A DNA stretch of 64,000 nt from Uranotaenia lowii (GCF_029784155.1 NC_073691.1:24349639-24413638), one strand, 5' to 3'; shown: positions 1-12,070, counted from the stretch's first letter. Notes: a model not told the origin generated them from the sequence alone. Numbers and translations: made by a program.

Positions 1-710
1 TCTTCTGCTTGGTTGTCCAGTGAATGGGGAGAGCGGGGTTGTCACAAAAGACTGAGTCTCGATTTGGGGTCATTTTGCAATTTCTCATACCTTGAGTTCT
101 AAAATGCTTCGTTTTGGTTTAAACCTCATGCATGACTTTTTGCAGAATTTTTAAGTAACGTTTACATGAATAAATTCGATCTTTTGAGGTTTGTATGGGA
201 AAATTGGATATTTTGTATTGAAAAATCAACATCATTTTTGTTTCTTCTGTGGAACCGAGCCTGCTCATGGTTTTTATTTTGTTATGACTTATGAATTTTC
301 TAAAGGGAAATTTTTCGCTGTACAACTTTGTCGAAGGCCGTAACTTGGTATCTTATTAGGCAAAAAAGTGGGAAGAAGGGTTTTTTATTTGAATTCATTG
401 GCACTGTTTATGATCGACACTTCACTGTCCTTACACTTCACCCTCGATAGCTAGCGGACTGTAAAACTATCTCCGAACCACTAAACACCACTTCGAACAA
501 ACACTCAACTTTTCTGGGAGCACTTTCCCACCGTGTGGGAACAAGTTTCATTTTAACTTATTAAGGGTTTTCGAATGGTTCAGAAACGCGACTATACTTT
601 TCGATGGTTCGAATCAGACTTAACTTTTTTATTGCCGTTTGTTTAGTTCTCCAGTTTCGGCTCTCTGGATGTCGCTCAGGTTGCTCCGCCGATGGTGTAG
701 CAGTGGGACG
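1..710. other. Non-coding, no gene seen
   Basis: No ORF with coding character, no RNA gene and no complete repeat was recognised. The sequence is moderately AT-rich and forms the left flank of the hAT-like MITE that begins at 711. Confidence 0.5.
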
Positions 711-981
711 CAGCGTTGCCATATTTACGGATCCCTTGATCTCCGGATTTTAATCACTTCTAGGGATCTACGAATCGATGCTCGAGATCTACGGATTTTT
801 TTCGGCATTTCCTACGGAATTTCTATGGATTATCGAGAAAATTATAGGGATTCTGCGAATAAGCGGAAATTCTGCCTGACGATCATAAAAAAATCATCAG
901 ATTTCGTTTTGCCAAAATCAGTACATTTTCCGTTTTAAGTCAAACTTACGGGTTTGAGCTGTTTGCAATCTGGCAACGCTG
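711..981. mobile_element. hAT-like MITE, 271 bp
   Basis: The left end reads CAGCGTTGCCATATTTAC. The right end, on the opposite strand, reads CAGCGTTGCCAGATTGC, so the first 11 bases form a perfect terminal inverted repeat. The flanks are GTGGGACG (703-710) and GTGAGACG (982-989), matching at 7 of 8 positions, which is the 8-bp target duplication expected of hAT elements. The short plus-strand ORF across it starts before the left end and has no known domain, so it is not a gene. Confidence 0.8.
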
Positions 982-989
982 GTGAGACG

Positions 990-1540
990 TGAGAATTCGA
1001 GAGATTAGCGACCGTTAGCACATCTCACTACGGGGTATCCACCCAGCTATTCATGGAATCGTATCAGAAATGATAACTTAAATCGTTAAATGGTGTTGCG
1101 AATCGCAATTCCAACTGAATAGTGAAAAGTTCTTATAAAATGTCGTCTGAAGACAGTTTAAATCAGATATGATAGAAATTTAAATGTAAATATGTTTGTA
1201 TATTTTTGAATGATTTTGATCCCGCGCGGACTTCAAGTGAGAAAATCATCGTCATGTTCTCTCTGCAACCAGCATTGAATCCAGATGGCTAAAAATCAGA
1301 TGGGAATGGAGTAATATTGACCAATGAGAGAACCAGAAAAATATTTTCGCTGGCAACGATTTGAACGCTATGAGAGCAAAATCTTGAGCTCTCTAGTATT
1401 TTTCCGATAGGTATGAATAAGACGTCGCAAAACGCCCAATTGGTGTAGTTTCCGTCGTTATTTATGTATGTATATTGCCTCCACTTTAGTAGGTAAATGC
1501 TTTTGTTTCAACATTCATTCGATCATTCCATAATGTATAT
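990..1540. other. Non-coding, no gene seen
   Basis: AT-rich unique-looking sequence between the MITE and a Helitron fragment. Nothing coding or structured was recognised. Confidence 0.4.
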
Positions 1541-1978
1541 ATAAAATCAGCATAAGAATATAGCTACAACAATGTTTGCTGGGCACACCATACGGAATGA
1601 CTTGTTCATTATCGAACAGGCGCGATTAGTTCTCAAGCTATGCATCAAAATAATATGGGAGCACCCCTCCCCTTTTCCTAGTTCCTTTCCTTCCAGAAGA
1701 AAAAAGGGGTACCAAAACAGGATAGAAACATTCCCCGTAACTAAAAACATTCCCATGGCCAATGTTGTTCCATTTACAGGGTCAGTTCTCGAGTTATTCG
1801 AACATGCTTTTTTTTTTTGTTTAGGAGGCCTGCTCCTCTGTTCCAAAGAGGGAGAGGGGTCTTAAACTGTTATATGAAGCTTTCCGGGCCCCCAAAGACC
1901 CTTCCTGCCAAATTTTATGCAAATTGGTTTCGTAGTTCGCGAGTCTATAGGGAACACTAAAGATAGACAGACAGATAT
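1541..1978 (-). mobile_element. Helitron-like fragment, 5'-end part
   Basis: Read on the minus strand it begins with an ATCTGTCTGTC run, then TTCCCTATAG, then repeat units with CCCCTCTCCCT-type pyrimidine blocks and 'aactaatcg..gaacc' phrases. The order matches the 5' part of the element at 27885-29440. Its left limit is uncertain, and no 3' terminus is present. Overlapping ORFs on both strands are repeat-derived. Confidence 0.6.
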
Positions 1979-2128
1979 TAACGCGCCAGCACTAAATTTT
2001 ACTTCGTAAGTCCGGACATCCCACTTCCGAAAGATTTCCGACAGAGGAAAGTGAAGAACTAGATTGTCGGAAGTCTGTGTTTTGTTGCCAGTTCACCAGC
2101 GACGTTTCTAAAATTTTTATTGAAATTC
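1979..2128 (-). repeat. Dispersed hairpin repeat R1, minus orientation
   Basis: One copy of a roughly 140-bp family that recurs at 16.17 kb (split), 17.5 kb, 45.4-46.1 kb (cluster) and 48.66 kb. In plus sense the consensus runs AAACGTCGCTGGTGAACTGG, then a stem CTTCCGACAA..TTGTCGGAAG, then AAATTTAGTGCTGGCGCG. No terminal inverted repeat was found, so its class (MITE-like or dispersed satellite) is open. Confidence 0.75.
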
Positions 2129-3270
2129 ACAATGGAAATGATTTTTAGAAACAGACGAATCTGGATGAATCGGAAACCTCTATAATCGAGTGAACTTATC
2201 AGGGTCGGGAATGTTCATAGCAAATAACCTCTGTATGTGAGAGTACAAAACATCAAAGAGCGATAGTTTTTTCTTGGTTTTATTAATAAAATCCAAGGCA
2301 TGGACATTTTTCAATTCGAGTTTTGGTATCAAACTGATTTCGGATACGATTTGACAGTAGTCATTGTTCTAGAAAGTTCCTCTTTTACACTCCTACAAGC
2401 ACCGAGAATCGAATCCTCGGCTTGCCATTTACACGGTTTTTCTTTTCCGTTGTTTTATAAAAGAACTTTTTCTAGAAAACATCAATCTAGAAAAAGTTCT
2501 TTGGGATGAGCCCTTTCAAACAAATAAATATGAAAAAATTTATTGAGGATGATAGAGCAACTACTATTAAACTGAAAGTTATGCATCTTTCATTTCTACA
2601 TAAGTATATTGGACAAATTTTTATCATAAGCTGTACACTATACATGGACTGGATTTGGCTTTGTTATTTACTTCAGGCATCATAATGTTCTTATTTACTT
2701 CTACCAGTCGAAATCTCTTCAATTAGTTCTTGAAAAGGTATATTGACTGGATTGGAGAAAACTTCTATAAGGATGAAAAGTAGTCCCAGAACCTCTAAAA
2801 AACCAAACATTGATAAGTGAGAAACCTTTTAAAGCGAGAAAAAAAATTCGGTCTCCTGGACTCTCGTTTATCCATGGTTCGACTGGACATGGCACACTGG
2901 TCCATTTTAACGATCTACAGTTGGGATATTCTTCATTGTTGAATCAACCTCACATGATTCATATTAGATATTGAAATTTAAATTTTTTTACTGAATAATT
3001 CCTAGATTTCAGCATAAATTTTGTCCGTATATTGCTCGGATTTTGGATTGAGTATTGTGAAAATAAATGCCCGAATTTTGCCAAAGTTTTAGATAAAATA
3101 GCTTGGGTTTTTGAAATTAAACTTTGAATATCAAAATCTTCAAAACTTTTGGCAGCATTCATTCATAAATTTTTCAAGCCTCGATTCTTTTATAGATAAG
3201 GTTTCGAAAAGGAATAAGACTATAAGCTTAAAAAACATAGGTCACAAGTTTTCACTCTCATCATGTAACT
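2129..3270. other. AT-rich non-coding stretch
   Basis: No coding exon recognised. It contains one perfect inverted repeat at 2460-2502. ORFs here are short and lack coding character. Confidence 0.4.
2460..2502. repeat. Perfect 17-bp inverted repeat, 9-nt loop
   Basis: Left arm AAAGAACTTTTTCTAGA (2460-2476), loop AAACATCAA, right arm TCTAGAAAAAGTTCTTT (2486-2502). The arms are exactly complementary. No target duplication was found around it, so it is recorded only as a hairpin. Confidence 0.9.
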
Positions 3271-3274
3271 TGTA

Positions 3275-4443
3275 ACTAGGCTTCAACAATTTCATAACTC
3301 TAGAACCGATAAAGCAAATGGAACCACATTTAGTATGGGGGATTATTTGAATACGAGAAATGTTTTTCTGATTATTTGAGATCCCTCCCTATCTAGATGA
3401 GGGATAGCAAGTGGAATGGAGAATCGCTTTCATACAATTGTTTCGGTCGAACTCGATCACTAATCAAGCAAATGGAACAATGGCGGAGGCAGTTATTTTG
3501 GTACGAGTTTCTTCGATTATTTGGTACCCCTCCCTCTTTCCAGTGAAGAGATACGTTGGAGAGAGTCTCCCATGCAAGTTTTTTTTATGACTATTCAACC
3601 AATGGAACCGAATTTGGCAGTTGAGGATATTTGTGTACCATAAACGTTTAGATTATTTGGAAGTTAAAAGGGAAGGGGGGGGGGGATGGGAGGTCTCTTG
3701 TTAAATTTTTGTCTAAACTTGAGAACTCATCGAACAAATGGGAAACAAATTAGCACGGAGATGTATTTGGGAACGAAGGATGTCTTCATGGTTATTCAAG
3801 TTCTCTTTTCCCGTGGGTAGAAAGAACAGGAGGAGGGGGCATCCACAAATTTTTTTGGCATAACTCGATAACTTTTTGACAAATTAAACCAAATTTGGTA
3901 TTTGAGTACTAAAAATGATTCTATGATTCTTTGAGGTCATAAAATAACTTCTTCAAATTAGCTCAAGAACTAATCATGCAAGTGAAACCTGATTTTACAT
4001 GGGATTGTTTTGGGTGCGAAAAGTGTTTTTCTATGATTTTTAGAGATCCCTCTCTTCGTCCAGGAGAGAGCCAGAACGGGGTAAGAGGGCTCCCATACAA
4101 GTTTTATGTAACTATTTTTATTAAGTAAATAAAAGGAACCAGAGTGTACTTGCATACGAAATTTTTCTTCCCATGATGACTTAAGATTCCTTCCTTCTTT
4201 CAGAGAAGAGACGTGATGAGTTTTCGTGCATAGCTCGGAAAATTGAAAACAATAATTGAAAAACGAATTTTAGATCAGTTTTTGAAAATAACAAAAAAAA
4301 TCAATCCAGAAAATTTGAAACTATCTTCTTTGTATTACAAATCAAAACTCAAATTGCAGTACTCTTTTTAGAAAAAAATGAATCGAAATTTGAATGATTT
4401 CCTAAGTTTCATTGATTTTAGCAATGCACACCGGGTCAGCTAG
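3275..4443 (+). mobile_element. Helitron-like fragment with 3' terminus
   Basis: It contains several degenerate units of about 150 bp, each with 'aact..aatcaagcaaatggaacc', 'tacgagaaatg' and 'CCCTCCCT' phrases. It ends with GCACACCGGGTCAGCTAG followed by T. A CTAG end before T is the Helitron 3' signature. The 5' terminus is missing. The element at 27885-29440 carries the same repeats with a 5' terminus, so the two loci look like complementary parts of one family. Confidence 0.65.
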
Positions 4444-5548
4444 TTTAAATTAAAAACGCCTCAATTTATTCATTAAAATTTAAGGAAGATGCGATAAAAT
4501 TTGATAATAAACGAAAACACTATAAGTAAGGCTGAAACAAATATCAAATTCTTCTTTTGTCACCTACTCCTTTGATTTTTCCGAAAATATTGAAGGGGTT
4601 ATTTTTTTCTAAGAGTTAAAGTCAAACTGTAGAAGACGACAATTTTTTCTTCTTTTGTATTCCAGATTTTTTCATATCTCTGGTATCAAATAACTCTATT
4701 TTTGGTTTTTCTGCAGTGTATACAAGTTTATTGCACTCTAAGCTTTTTTCTGATATGTTCTAATTTATTGCAAATTTGTTTTATTTATTAATTATCTCTT
4801 AGCCCTCGTGATGTTTCAACTTCAAGTGACAGAAGAAGGGTTACAAATTTGTTCCAACCTATTGGAAGAGGAAAAATTTTAATCTCGTAAATTGCCATTT
4901 CAGAAAACTATTCAATTCAAGGCTTACTACATTGATTCTTAAGTATGGCCAATGGAAAAAAGTCGCCATCAATGATGCTAGCAACGTCCTATTGGATTTA
5001 AATTTTTTCCATTAAGAAGTCGTTATCACGTTATCATTTATTGATAAAATGATTTCTTTTCTGTTCCGATTAACTGAAGTATACCATAGGGTAGTTACCT
5101 TGTACCAATTGTTTTCATGATTTTTTTTTTTCATTTATTGTATAGAATGTGTGAGAATGGTTTGAAAAGCACCCTAGTTATAATTATTTGTAACAATAGA
5201 AAATGTCATTAGGAAAAAAAACTTATATTTTTTGCAGCCGTCGCTTCAACGCCTATTCGGTTAAGCCGCTTAAACTTTTGCACCGGTAGGAAGCCAACAT
5301 AATAGAAGAGAACTCCTAAACACCTTACTAACATTTTTAGTACTAATAATCTACTTTATCTTGTTCCTTTTTTTATTTCAATTTTTCTTTTGCATGCGCC
5401 ACCCCTTTTCTACACACCTTCTCTTCAACTCCAGTTACGAAGCTTTATTCTGGACATAAACGTGTTATGCTATAACAATACATAAACTCTCGAAACTTCT
5501 TATACCTTTATATTTATATATATTTATGAAATCATTTGTGTTCGTAGA
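4444..5548 (+). other. Probable intron of gene A
   Basis: T-rich non-coding sequence upstream of the last exon of gene A. No exon was recognised within it. Intron status follows only from the acceptor at 5735. Confidence 0.4.
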
Positions 5549-5735
5549 ATGATGAATCGTTTATGATTTATAATCTTTTTTTCTTTCCTTTATTATTTCA
5601 TTCCATTATCATGTGTTTTACATACAAATCACCAATTCCCGTTGTCCATCCAAAAAAAAACACACTGACACAAACACACGAACGTCCCAAACGACAATGG
5701 TCTGTATATGTTTCCTGCAAACCGCCGAAAAACAG
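5549..5735 (+). promoter_or_regulatory. Splice acceptor with long AG-free zone
   Basis: From after the AG at about 5547-5548 to the AG at 5734-5735 there is no AG dinucleotide for about 185 bases. A pyrimidine-rich tract lies far upstream, around 5568-5600. AG exclusion zones of this length are known to accompany distant branch points. The acceptor choice is supported by the open frame that follows. Confidence 0.5.
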
Positions 5736-5835
5736 CTACAACATAGAGAATGACCAGGTGAACCACATGCCCTACCAACCGTTGGCCGATCTGGAGCTGG
5801 AAAACATCGACATGTTCTCGGCGCCGTACAATTGA
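5736..5835 (+). CDS. Gene A, last coding exon (unidentified protein C-terminus)
   Basis: This exon reads in frame to a TGA stop and encodes a C-terminus containing YNIENDQVNHMPYQ, then PLADLELENIDMFSAPYN. It is GC-richer than its surroundings, with C/G at most third codon positions (for example CAC ATG CCC TAC, GAG CTG GAA AAC ATC GAC). The flanks are AT-rich. The acceptor is taken at 5735, so the first base is the third position of a Ser codon. The ORF can be drawn back to about 5563, but that upstream part is T-rich and then A-rich and looks intronic. The tail is acidic with small aromatic residues and has no transmembrane segment or known motif. I do not recognise the family. Earlier exons lie to the left, outside what I can identify. 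Confidence 0.6.
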
Positions 5836-7740
5836 AACGGCCGCGATCCGGCTCGAAGGACCACCGGCTATTCTAGCGACACCTCAACGAAGACGCCGTC
5901 AGCGCCGCCAGATTGACGAAGGAAGGACAAGAAGAGGAAGAAGAAGAAGAACAGCTGATAATCAAAAACAAAACAAAACAACAAAAAGACCAACCAACCA
6001 ACCATCCAAAAGCCTTGACACTCTTTACTTGAAAGGTTTTCTTTTTTCGTTGTTGTTGGTGTATTCTTGTAGATTTTAAAGAAGTTTATTTTCCCTGTAT
6101 TAGTCTATTAGACCCTCTATTTTTCGAATCCCGGAATGTACGTGTGTGTAAGTTAACTCGTATTAAAGTTTTATTAATTGTGCCTTAGAGTTTTGGAGCA
6201 AATGAAACAAACGGAAAAGAAAAAAAAAACAAAACAAAACTATGTTTAACTGTGTTTGAGACGTATTATTTTCCTTTAATCAATTATTTGGAACTAGAAC
6301 TACTACTAAGTCGAGTGCACGAACAAGCGCCATCTTTTGGTGGGAATCGATCGATCAATCAATCAATCAACGTCGGCATCAGTGCATGTGTAAATGTTAT
6401 TTACTTTTATCTACTTTAAGATAGTTTTTAGCTTCGTTTTTAGAGCTGTTTCCCCAACAATAAGTGTCCTTATTTTTATTCGGGTTTTTCGCTAGTTTTT
6501 TTTTCCTAAAAAAAAGTTCAAACGAATCAAAAGAAACGAAACAAACAATATGGATCCCATTTTTCGTTTATCCTGTTCGATTGTGTGAGTGATCAATCGT
6601 TCTTGGGAGTCTAATTTTGAGAACGGATCTTCGGGAAAACAAAAGAGAATAGTTTCGGTTAATCGAAGAGTTGTGAGAAGAGGAAAAAAATGTTGGCAGG
6701 GATAGAAAAAAAAAGAATCGGACCGATTAAAGCCTACAGAATTCGTCCAGTCATCGAGAGAAAGTGCATAAATCAATATACATATTACTAAAATATTTCA
6801 AAACTAGAAAAGTTGTAACGAAAGTACCTTCAATGTGAGAGATGAAATCAATGTTTTAAAGAAGAAAAAAAAACCTCAAGAAAAACAAAATCTCCGACCG
6901 AACTTAAATCAAGTTTTTCCATGTAGAGGTATGAATACCCAAAAAGTTTAGGCCAATAGTATTCAAGGGGAAGACAAAAAGAGATAAAAAAAAGAAAACA
7001 AAACAAAACGAAAGATGCTAAGGAGATTTTATTTGTTCTGCCGGTAGATGTTGTGATGTCGTTCTCAAGCTAATGATGCATTATGATACCTAATAATAGT
7101 AATCGACTTATTTGTGATAACAGAACAAAAAAGAAATGAAACAAATTAAAGAAGAATTAGAGGGATTATTACAATTTAACTAAACGGAAGAAAAGTAAGA
7201 AAATTAGAAAACCAATGGATGTAATTCATTAAACTAAAAATAAAAGGATTTAAAAATAACTCAATGGTTTCGATATCCCCCCAAGGTAAAAATTGTTTGA
7301 AATTTAAAAAAGGGGGGATACAAAAAACAACAAGTGATTAGATAGTAAATCGGAAGGAAGATTGAGAAGCGAAAAGTATAATCTATAAATTTTTATGAAA
7401 AAAATTCACAGAACAACGAATGCTAATAAGTGTCACCCAATTTTGCAAGTGAGCTATAAAAGTAAGAGAAAAAAAACCAAACTGTAAAGAAAACATTTCA
7501 ATACCGTCTGAAAAATAAATTTTCACAAACACTACTAGTACAACGTACATACATGTCTGGATGTGTGTCATCGCGCCACACTACGTGTGACTATTTCTTA
7601 AGTGAAGATACAAAAACGAAAAAAAGAAGAATTGTGCAATCTCAGTTTTGGTTTCAGAAGAAGAATGACTTGAACATAGAAAATTACCTACGTTTCTGTT
7701 TCTCTAGCTATGTACATTAGTTATCTTGGCCGATTTTTCG
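5836..7740 (+). other. Probable 3'UTR of gene A, first part
   Basis: Directly after the stop codon the plus strand becomes strongly A-rich, with many AAACAAAAC, AAGAAAAAAC and GAAACAAA runs and possible AATAAA signals near 7229 and 7508. There is no coding sequence. The strand-biased composition resembles long insect 3'UTRs. A similar composition resumes at 12.1-15.3 kb. The transcript end cannot be fixed from sequence. Confidence 0.5.
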
Positions 7741-8452
7741 GTATGTTGTGTCCCCCTTTGCTAGGAATGCGACTAAACGATTTGTGCTTTATTGTGAAAG
7801 ACAGCAATTCAGGAGGAAGCTTTTTTTTCGATGGAAACAGTGTTGCCAGGTTTGCTCCCATTTGAAGGACTCAAGGCTTTCCAGAAAAGATGCTCGGAAA
7901 GGCATTATCAAACTAGGGTTGCCTCCCCCTGATTAGTGTAATCACAAACTGTTAATCAAGTTTGCAGAACGCTTTCCGTTTACCGCTGATATCGAAAAGT
8001 AGTTTTTTTTCCACTGAAAAACTGATTAAAAAAAACCTTGAGTTGCAGCACTGACTATACTGACTGGACTGTATTTATGTCATCGACCGTTTAAGCTGTT
8101 TTACAGCTTAAACATCTAATAGCTATCTTTCGATTTCGGATTTCAAGTGAACAACCTCTTTGAGGGGCTTTCTCAAGGGAATGATCCAACAGCTGTTATT
8201 TTCAAATTTGTTTTTTTTTCCAACGGCTGGATAGCAAAACTTTAGACACTTCTCTTGAGAAAGACCAACAAAAATGGTCGAAACGTCGGGTATTTAAAAA
8301 AAAAGTTGTCAAAGTCAAAACATTCAATCCAAAATATATTGCAACGTGAGTCAAAATACGCGTCTATTCAGCAATAAATATAGTTGTCTGGTTCTCACTC
8401 ATGAATGCGGTCAAAGCAGGCTGAATATGATGGTTTGAACTGAAGGAAAGCA
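7741..8452. other. Repeat-like debris, no gene
   Basis: Composition changes abruptly from the A-rich tract. The segment includes a CAGTGTTGCCAGG phrase at 7838 that resembles a hAT end but has no partner, and a 'gaaacgtcggg' phrase near 8280. No element could be delimited. Confidence 0.35.
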
Positions 8453-10648
8453 TTTGACGATTAATCTGAATCATAATTCATTCAGAATCTCGCTTTAATA
8501 CGTCCGTCTCTCACAGGATTAGATCAATAACTGCTTCTTCAGTCCGTCTTATTCACCGGTACTGGAATCATTTTCAAACAAACAATGCAGCAGCGTTCCA
8601 AATCTGCGCTCATCGTGCCAACTACGCCAGTGGTGTCGTGAACTGACGATTAATTTGAATCTAGCTTTAACACGACCATCTCTCAAAAGATTTTCACTTC
8701 TTCAGTCCTGGCATCTTTTCAAAACAAACAAAGTCTTATTTACCGGAACTGACTTCGTTTCATAACAAACAAAGCAGTAGCCTTTGAAATCTGCGCTTTT
8801 TCAGTACGTCTTATTTACCGGAACTGAAATAATTTCAAAACAAACAAAACAGCTGCCTTTGAAATCTGCGCTTCTTCATTCCGTCTTGTTTACCGGAACC
8901 GACATCATTTCATAACAAACAAAGCAGTAGCCTTTACAATCTGCGTTTCTTCAGTCCGTCTTATTTACCGGAACTGACATCATTTCAAAACAAACAAAGT
9001 AGCAGCCTTTCTAATCAGCGCTTTTTCAGTCCGTCTTATTTACTGGAACTGACATCATTTCATAACAAACAAAGCAGTAGCCTTTACAATCTGCGTTTCT
9101 TCTGTCCGTCTTATTTACCGGAACTGACATCTTTTCAAAACAAACAAAGCAGCAGACTTTACAATCTGCGCTTCTTCAGTCCGTCTTATTTACCGGAACT
9201 AGAATCATTTCGAAATAAACAAAGTAGCAGCCTTTCCTATCAGCGCTTCTTCAGTCCGTCTTATTTACCGGAACTGACATCATTTCATAACAAACAAAGC
9301 AGCAGACTTTACAATCTGCGTTTCTTCAGTCCATCTTATTTACCGGAACTGACATAATTTCAAAACAAACAAAACAGCTGCCTTTGAAATCTGGCGCTTC
9401 TTCAGAAGGTCTTGGTCACCGAAATTGGAATCATTTCAAAACAAACACAATAGCAGCCTTTACAGTCTGCGCTTCTTCAGTCCGTTTTATTTACCGGAAC
9501 TGGCTTCATTTCAAAAGAAACAAAGTAGCAGCAGTCTAATCAGCGCTTCTTCAGTCCGTCTTATTTACCGGAACTGGAATCATTTCATAACAAACAAAGC
9601 AGTAGCCTTTACAATCTGCGCTTCTTCAGTCCGTCTTATTTACCGGAACTGACATCGTTTCAAAACAAACAAAGCAGTAGCCTTTACAATCTGCGCTTCT
9701 TCAGTCCGTCTTATTTACCGGAACTGACATCATTTCAAAACAAACAAAGCAGCCGCCTTTGAAATCTGCACTATTTCAGTCCGTCTTATTTACCGGAACT
9801 GGAATAATTTCAAAACAAACAAAACAGCTGCCTTTGAAATCTGCGCTTCTTCAGTAGGTCTTGGTCACCGGAACTGGAATCATTTCAAAACAAACACAAT
9901 AGCAGCCTTTCTAATCAGCGCTTCTTCGGTCCGTCTTATTTACCGGAACTGACATCATTTCATGACAAACAAAGCAGTTGCCTTTACAATCTGCGATTCA
10001 TCAGTCCGTCTTATTTACCGGAACTGACATCATTTCAAAACAAACAAAGTAGCAGCAGTCTAATCAGCGCTTCTTCAGTCCGTCTTATTTACCGGAACAG
10101 ACATCATTTCATAACAAACAAAGCAGCCGCCTTTGAAATCTGCGCTTTTTCAGTCCGTCTCATTTACCGGAACTGGAATAATTTCAAAACAAACAAAACA
10201 GCTGCCTTTGAAATCTGCGCTTTTTCAGTAGGTCTTGGTCACCGGAAACGGAATCATTTCAAAACAAACACAATAGCAGTCTTTCTAATCAGCGCTTCTT
10301 CAGTCCGTCTTATTTACCGGAACTGACATCATTTCACAACAAACAAAGCAGCCGCCTTTGAAATCTGCGCTTCTTCAGTCCGTCTTATTTACCGGAACTG
10401 GCATCATTTCAAAAAAAAACAAAGTAGCAGCAGTCTAATAAGCGCTTTTTTAGTCCGTCTTATTTACCGGAACTGGAATCATTCCAAAACAAACAAAGTA
10501 GTAGCCTATTAAACCAAAACAAAGCAGCAGTCTTTCAAATCTGCGCTCATCGTGCCAACTACGCCATGGTCGTGAACTGACGATCAATCTGAATCATAAT
10601 TCAGAATCTCACTATAACACGTCCGTCTCTCACAGGATTTGACCAACA
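8453..10648. repeat. 75-bp tandem repeat array with flanking modules
   Basis: About 25 units of a 75-bp repeat, core CCGTCTTATTTACCGGAACT, then 'catttcaaaacaaacaaagcagcagcc' and 'tctgcgcttcttcagt'. The period was measured from successive core positions: 8961, 9036, 9111, 9186, 9261. Units differ by substitutions. Both ends carry a related non-repeated module (GACGATTAATCTGAATC .. GTCCGTCTCTCACAGGATT) at 8453-8530 and 10571-10648. A second module, TGCGCTCATCGTGCCAACTA, lies near 8606 and 10543. Short ORFs inside follow the period (75 is divisible by 3) and are not genes. Confidence 0.9.
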
Positions 10649-11337
10649 ACTGATTTGTGTTTTTGTTTTTTGAGCTTCTATTCCAGTGTTTTCAATTTTT
10701 TTTTATAACTTTTATTTTAATTCTGTACATTCTTCATCCCTTCTCCACATTGGCGTTGGTTTAACTAAATTTGTCTACTTTCCGATCCTTGATTTAAATC
10801 TAAATTTAACAGAAAAATTATTACATTTCATTTCTTTACATTATAAACAATTCATTTTGATGCTTTTTTCTTAATCAATAAAATATACAATCAGTATTGG
10901 CAAAAATAGCAAAAATTTGGAGTTTTCAACGTCAAGAGGATTTCGGCAACTATTTTATGGAAAATTTGGAATAAAAATCCCACATATTGAAACCTTGTTG
11001 CAAAACCGAAAAATAAGCCTGTTGAATTTCCGCTGGCTTTTTTTAGAAGAAAACTAGGTTCTTCTAAAAGTGATGAGATCCAGAATCATTGTTTTTGCCT
11101 GTCAGAAGCTCTATGAACTGGTCTACAACTGGTTTACAAACTTTCCAAGACTATAAGAAGTGCTACAAAAAAAAACATTAAAAAACAATAGATATACATA
11201 GGTACGCTCAAGTAAATTCTGTTTGGAAGATTCTTGTGGAGTTTTCAGTAAAAATTGGACAAATTTTATTGACATCTTTGCGGCGGAGTAAGATATTGAC
11301 TCCTTCCTTATGAGAAATTAATTGTAATGCCCTTTTG
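10649..11337. other. AT-rich non-coding stretch
   Basis: Between the 75-bp array and the TTAA MITE. No gene, RNA or repeat recognised. Confidence 0.4.
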
Positions 11338-11341
11338 TTAA

Positions 11342-12070
11342 GGGGGGGGTAGGGTCTAACGGGTATAAAAAAACACCATTTTCACGATTTTTTTCTAGAG
11401 CTATCGTTCAAACAAATGTATTCAAATTTTTTGCATTATACAAAGCATTGTTAAAAGAACATTTAGTAATTTTTTCGTAGAAAAATATTGAAAAATGAGC
11501 CGGTGACGGAGCATTTTCGAGGATGCCTTTTAGAAAACAGGATTTGCGGTGGACACTGTATCTCAGCACAGAATCATCTGAAATCAAAAAATCAGAGCAA
11601 AATATTTTTAATAGATGTTTTTCTGGACCCCAACGTTTTTATTTTACTTAAAAATATTTTTATGAAATTTTTGTGGCTGTTTGAAGTAAAAACTACGATT
11701 TTTCACTTAAAAATCCGCCATTTTTCACCTCTAAAATCTCCCCAAAGTAAAAAAATGAAAAAAGCAAAACGTTGGGGTCTGGTATTTTATATGTAGAAAA
11801 TATGTTCCAAATTTGAAAAGAATCGGATAAGTAGTTTTCAAATGACGATGTCCACGGACTTTAAAAATGTGCTTTCGAGAAAAACGCGTTTGAAGTTTCT
11901 GCTCTTGCTTTCTTGCAGTATTAGATAGGAGGAGATAAAGGCCTATAACTTCTACAGTTTTGCTTCAATTGACTTGAAAATTTGACACAACATTCTTGAA
12001 ATGTTTTACAATAAGAAAATTAAAAAATTAAAAAATCGATTTTTTGAAAGTGTTAGACCCTACCCCCCCC
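11342..12070. mobile_element. TTAA-flanked MITE, 729 bp
   Basis: The terminal inverted repeat is 19 bp and perfect: GGGGGGGGTAGGGTCTAAC at 11342-11360 and its complement at 12052-12070. TTAA flanks both ends (11338-11341 and 12071-12074), the target duplication of piggyBac-like transposons and of mosquito 4-bp-duplication MITEs. The G-rich terminus is not the typical piggyBac end, so superfamily assignment is tentative. A 102-codon plus-strand ORF inside (11488-11796) has no recognisable transposase feature. Confidence 0.9.

Noticed and set aside
7838..8053. hAT MITE from CAGTGTTGCC to GCAGCACTG
   Set aside because: The putative 8-bp flanks (GATGGAAA and ACTATACT) do not match and the end similarity is weak.
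9425..9652. 75-codon ORF inside the 75-bp array
   Set aside because: The period is a multiple of three, so frames stay open. The translation is just the repeated unit.
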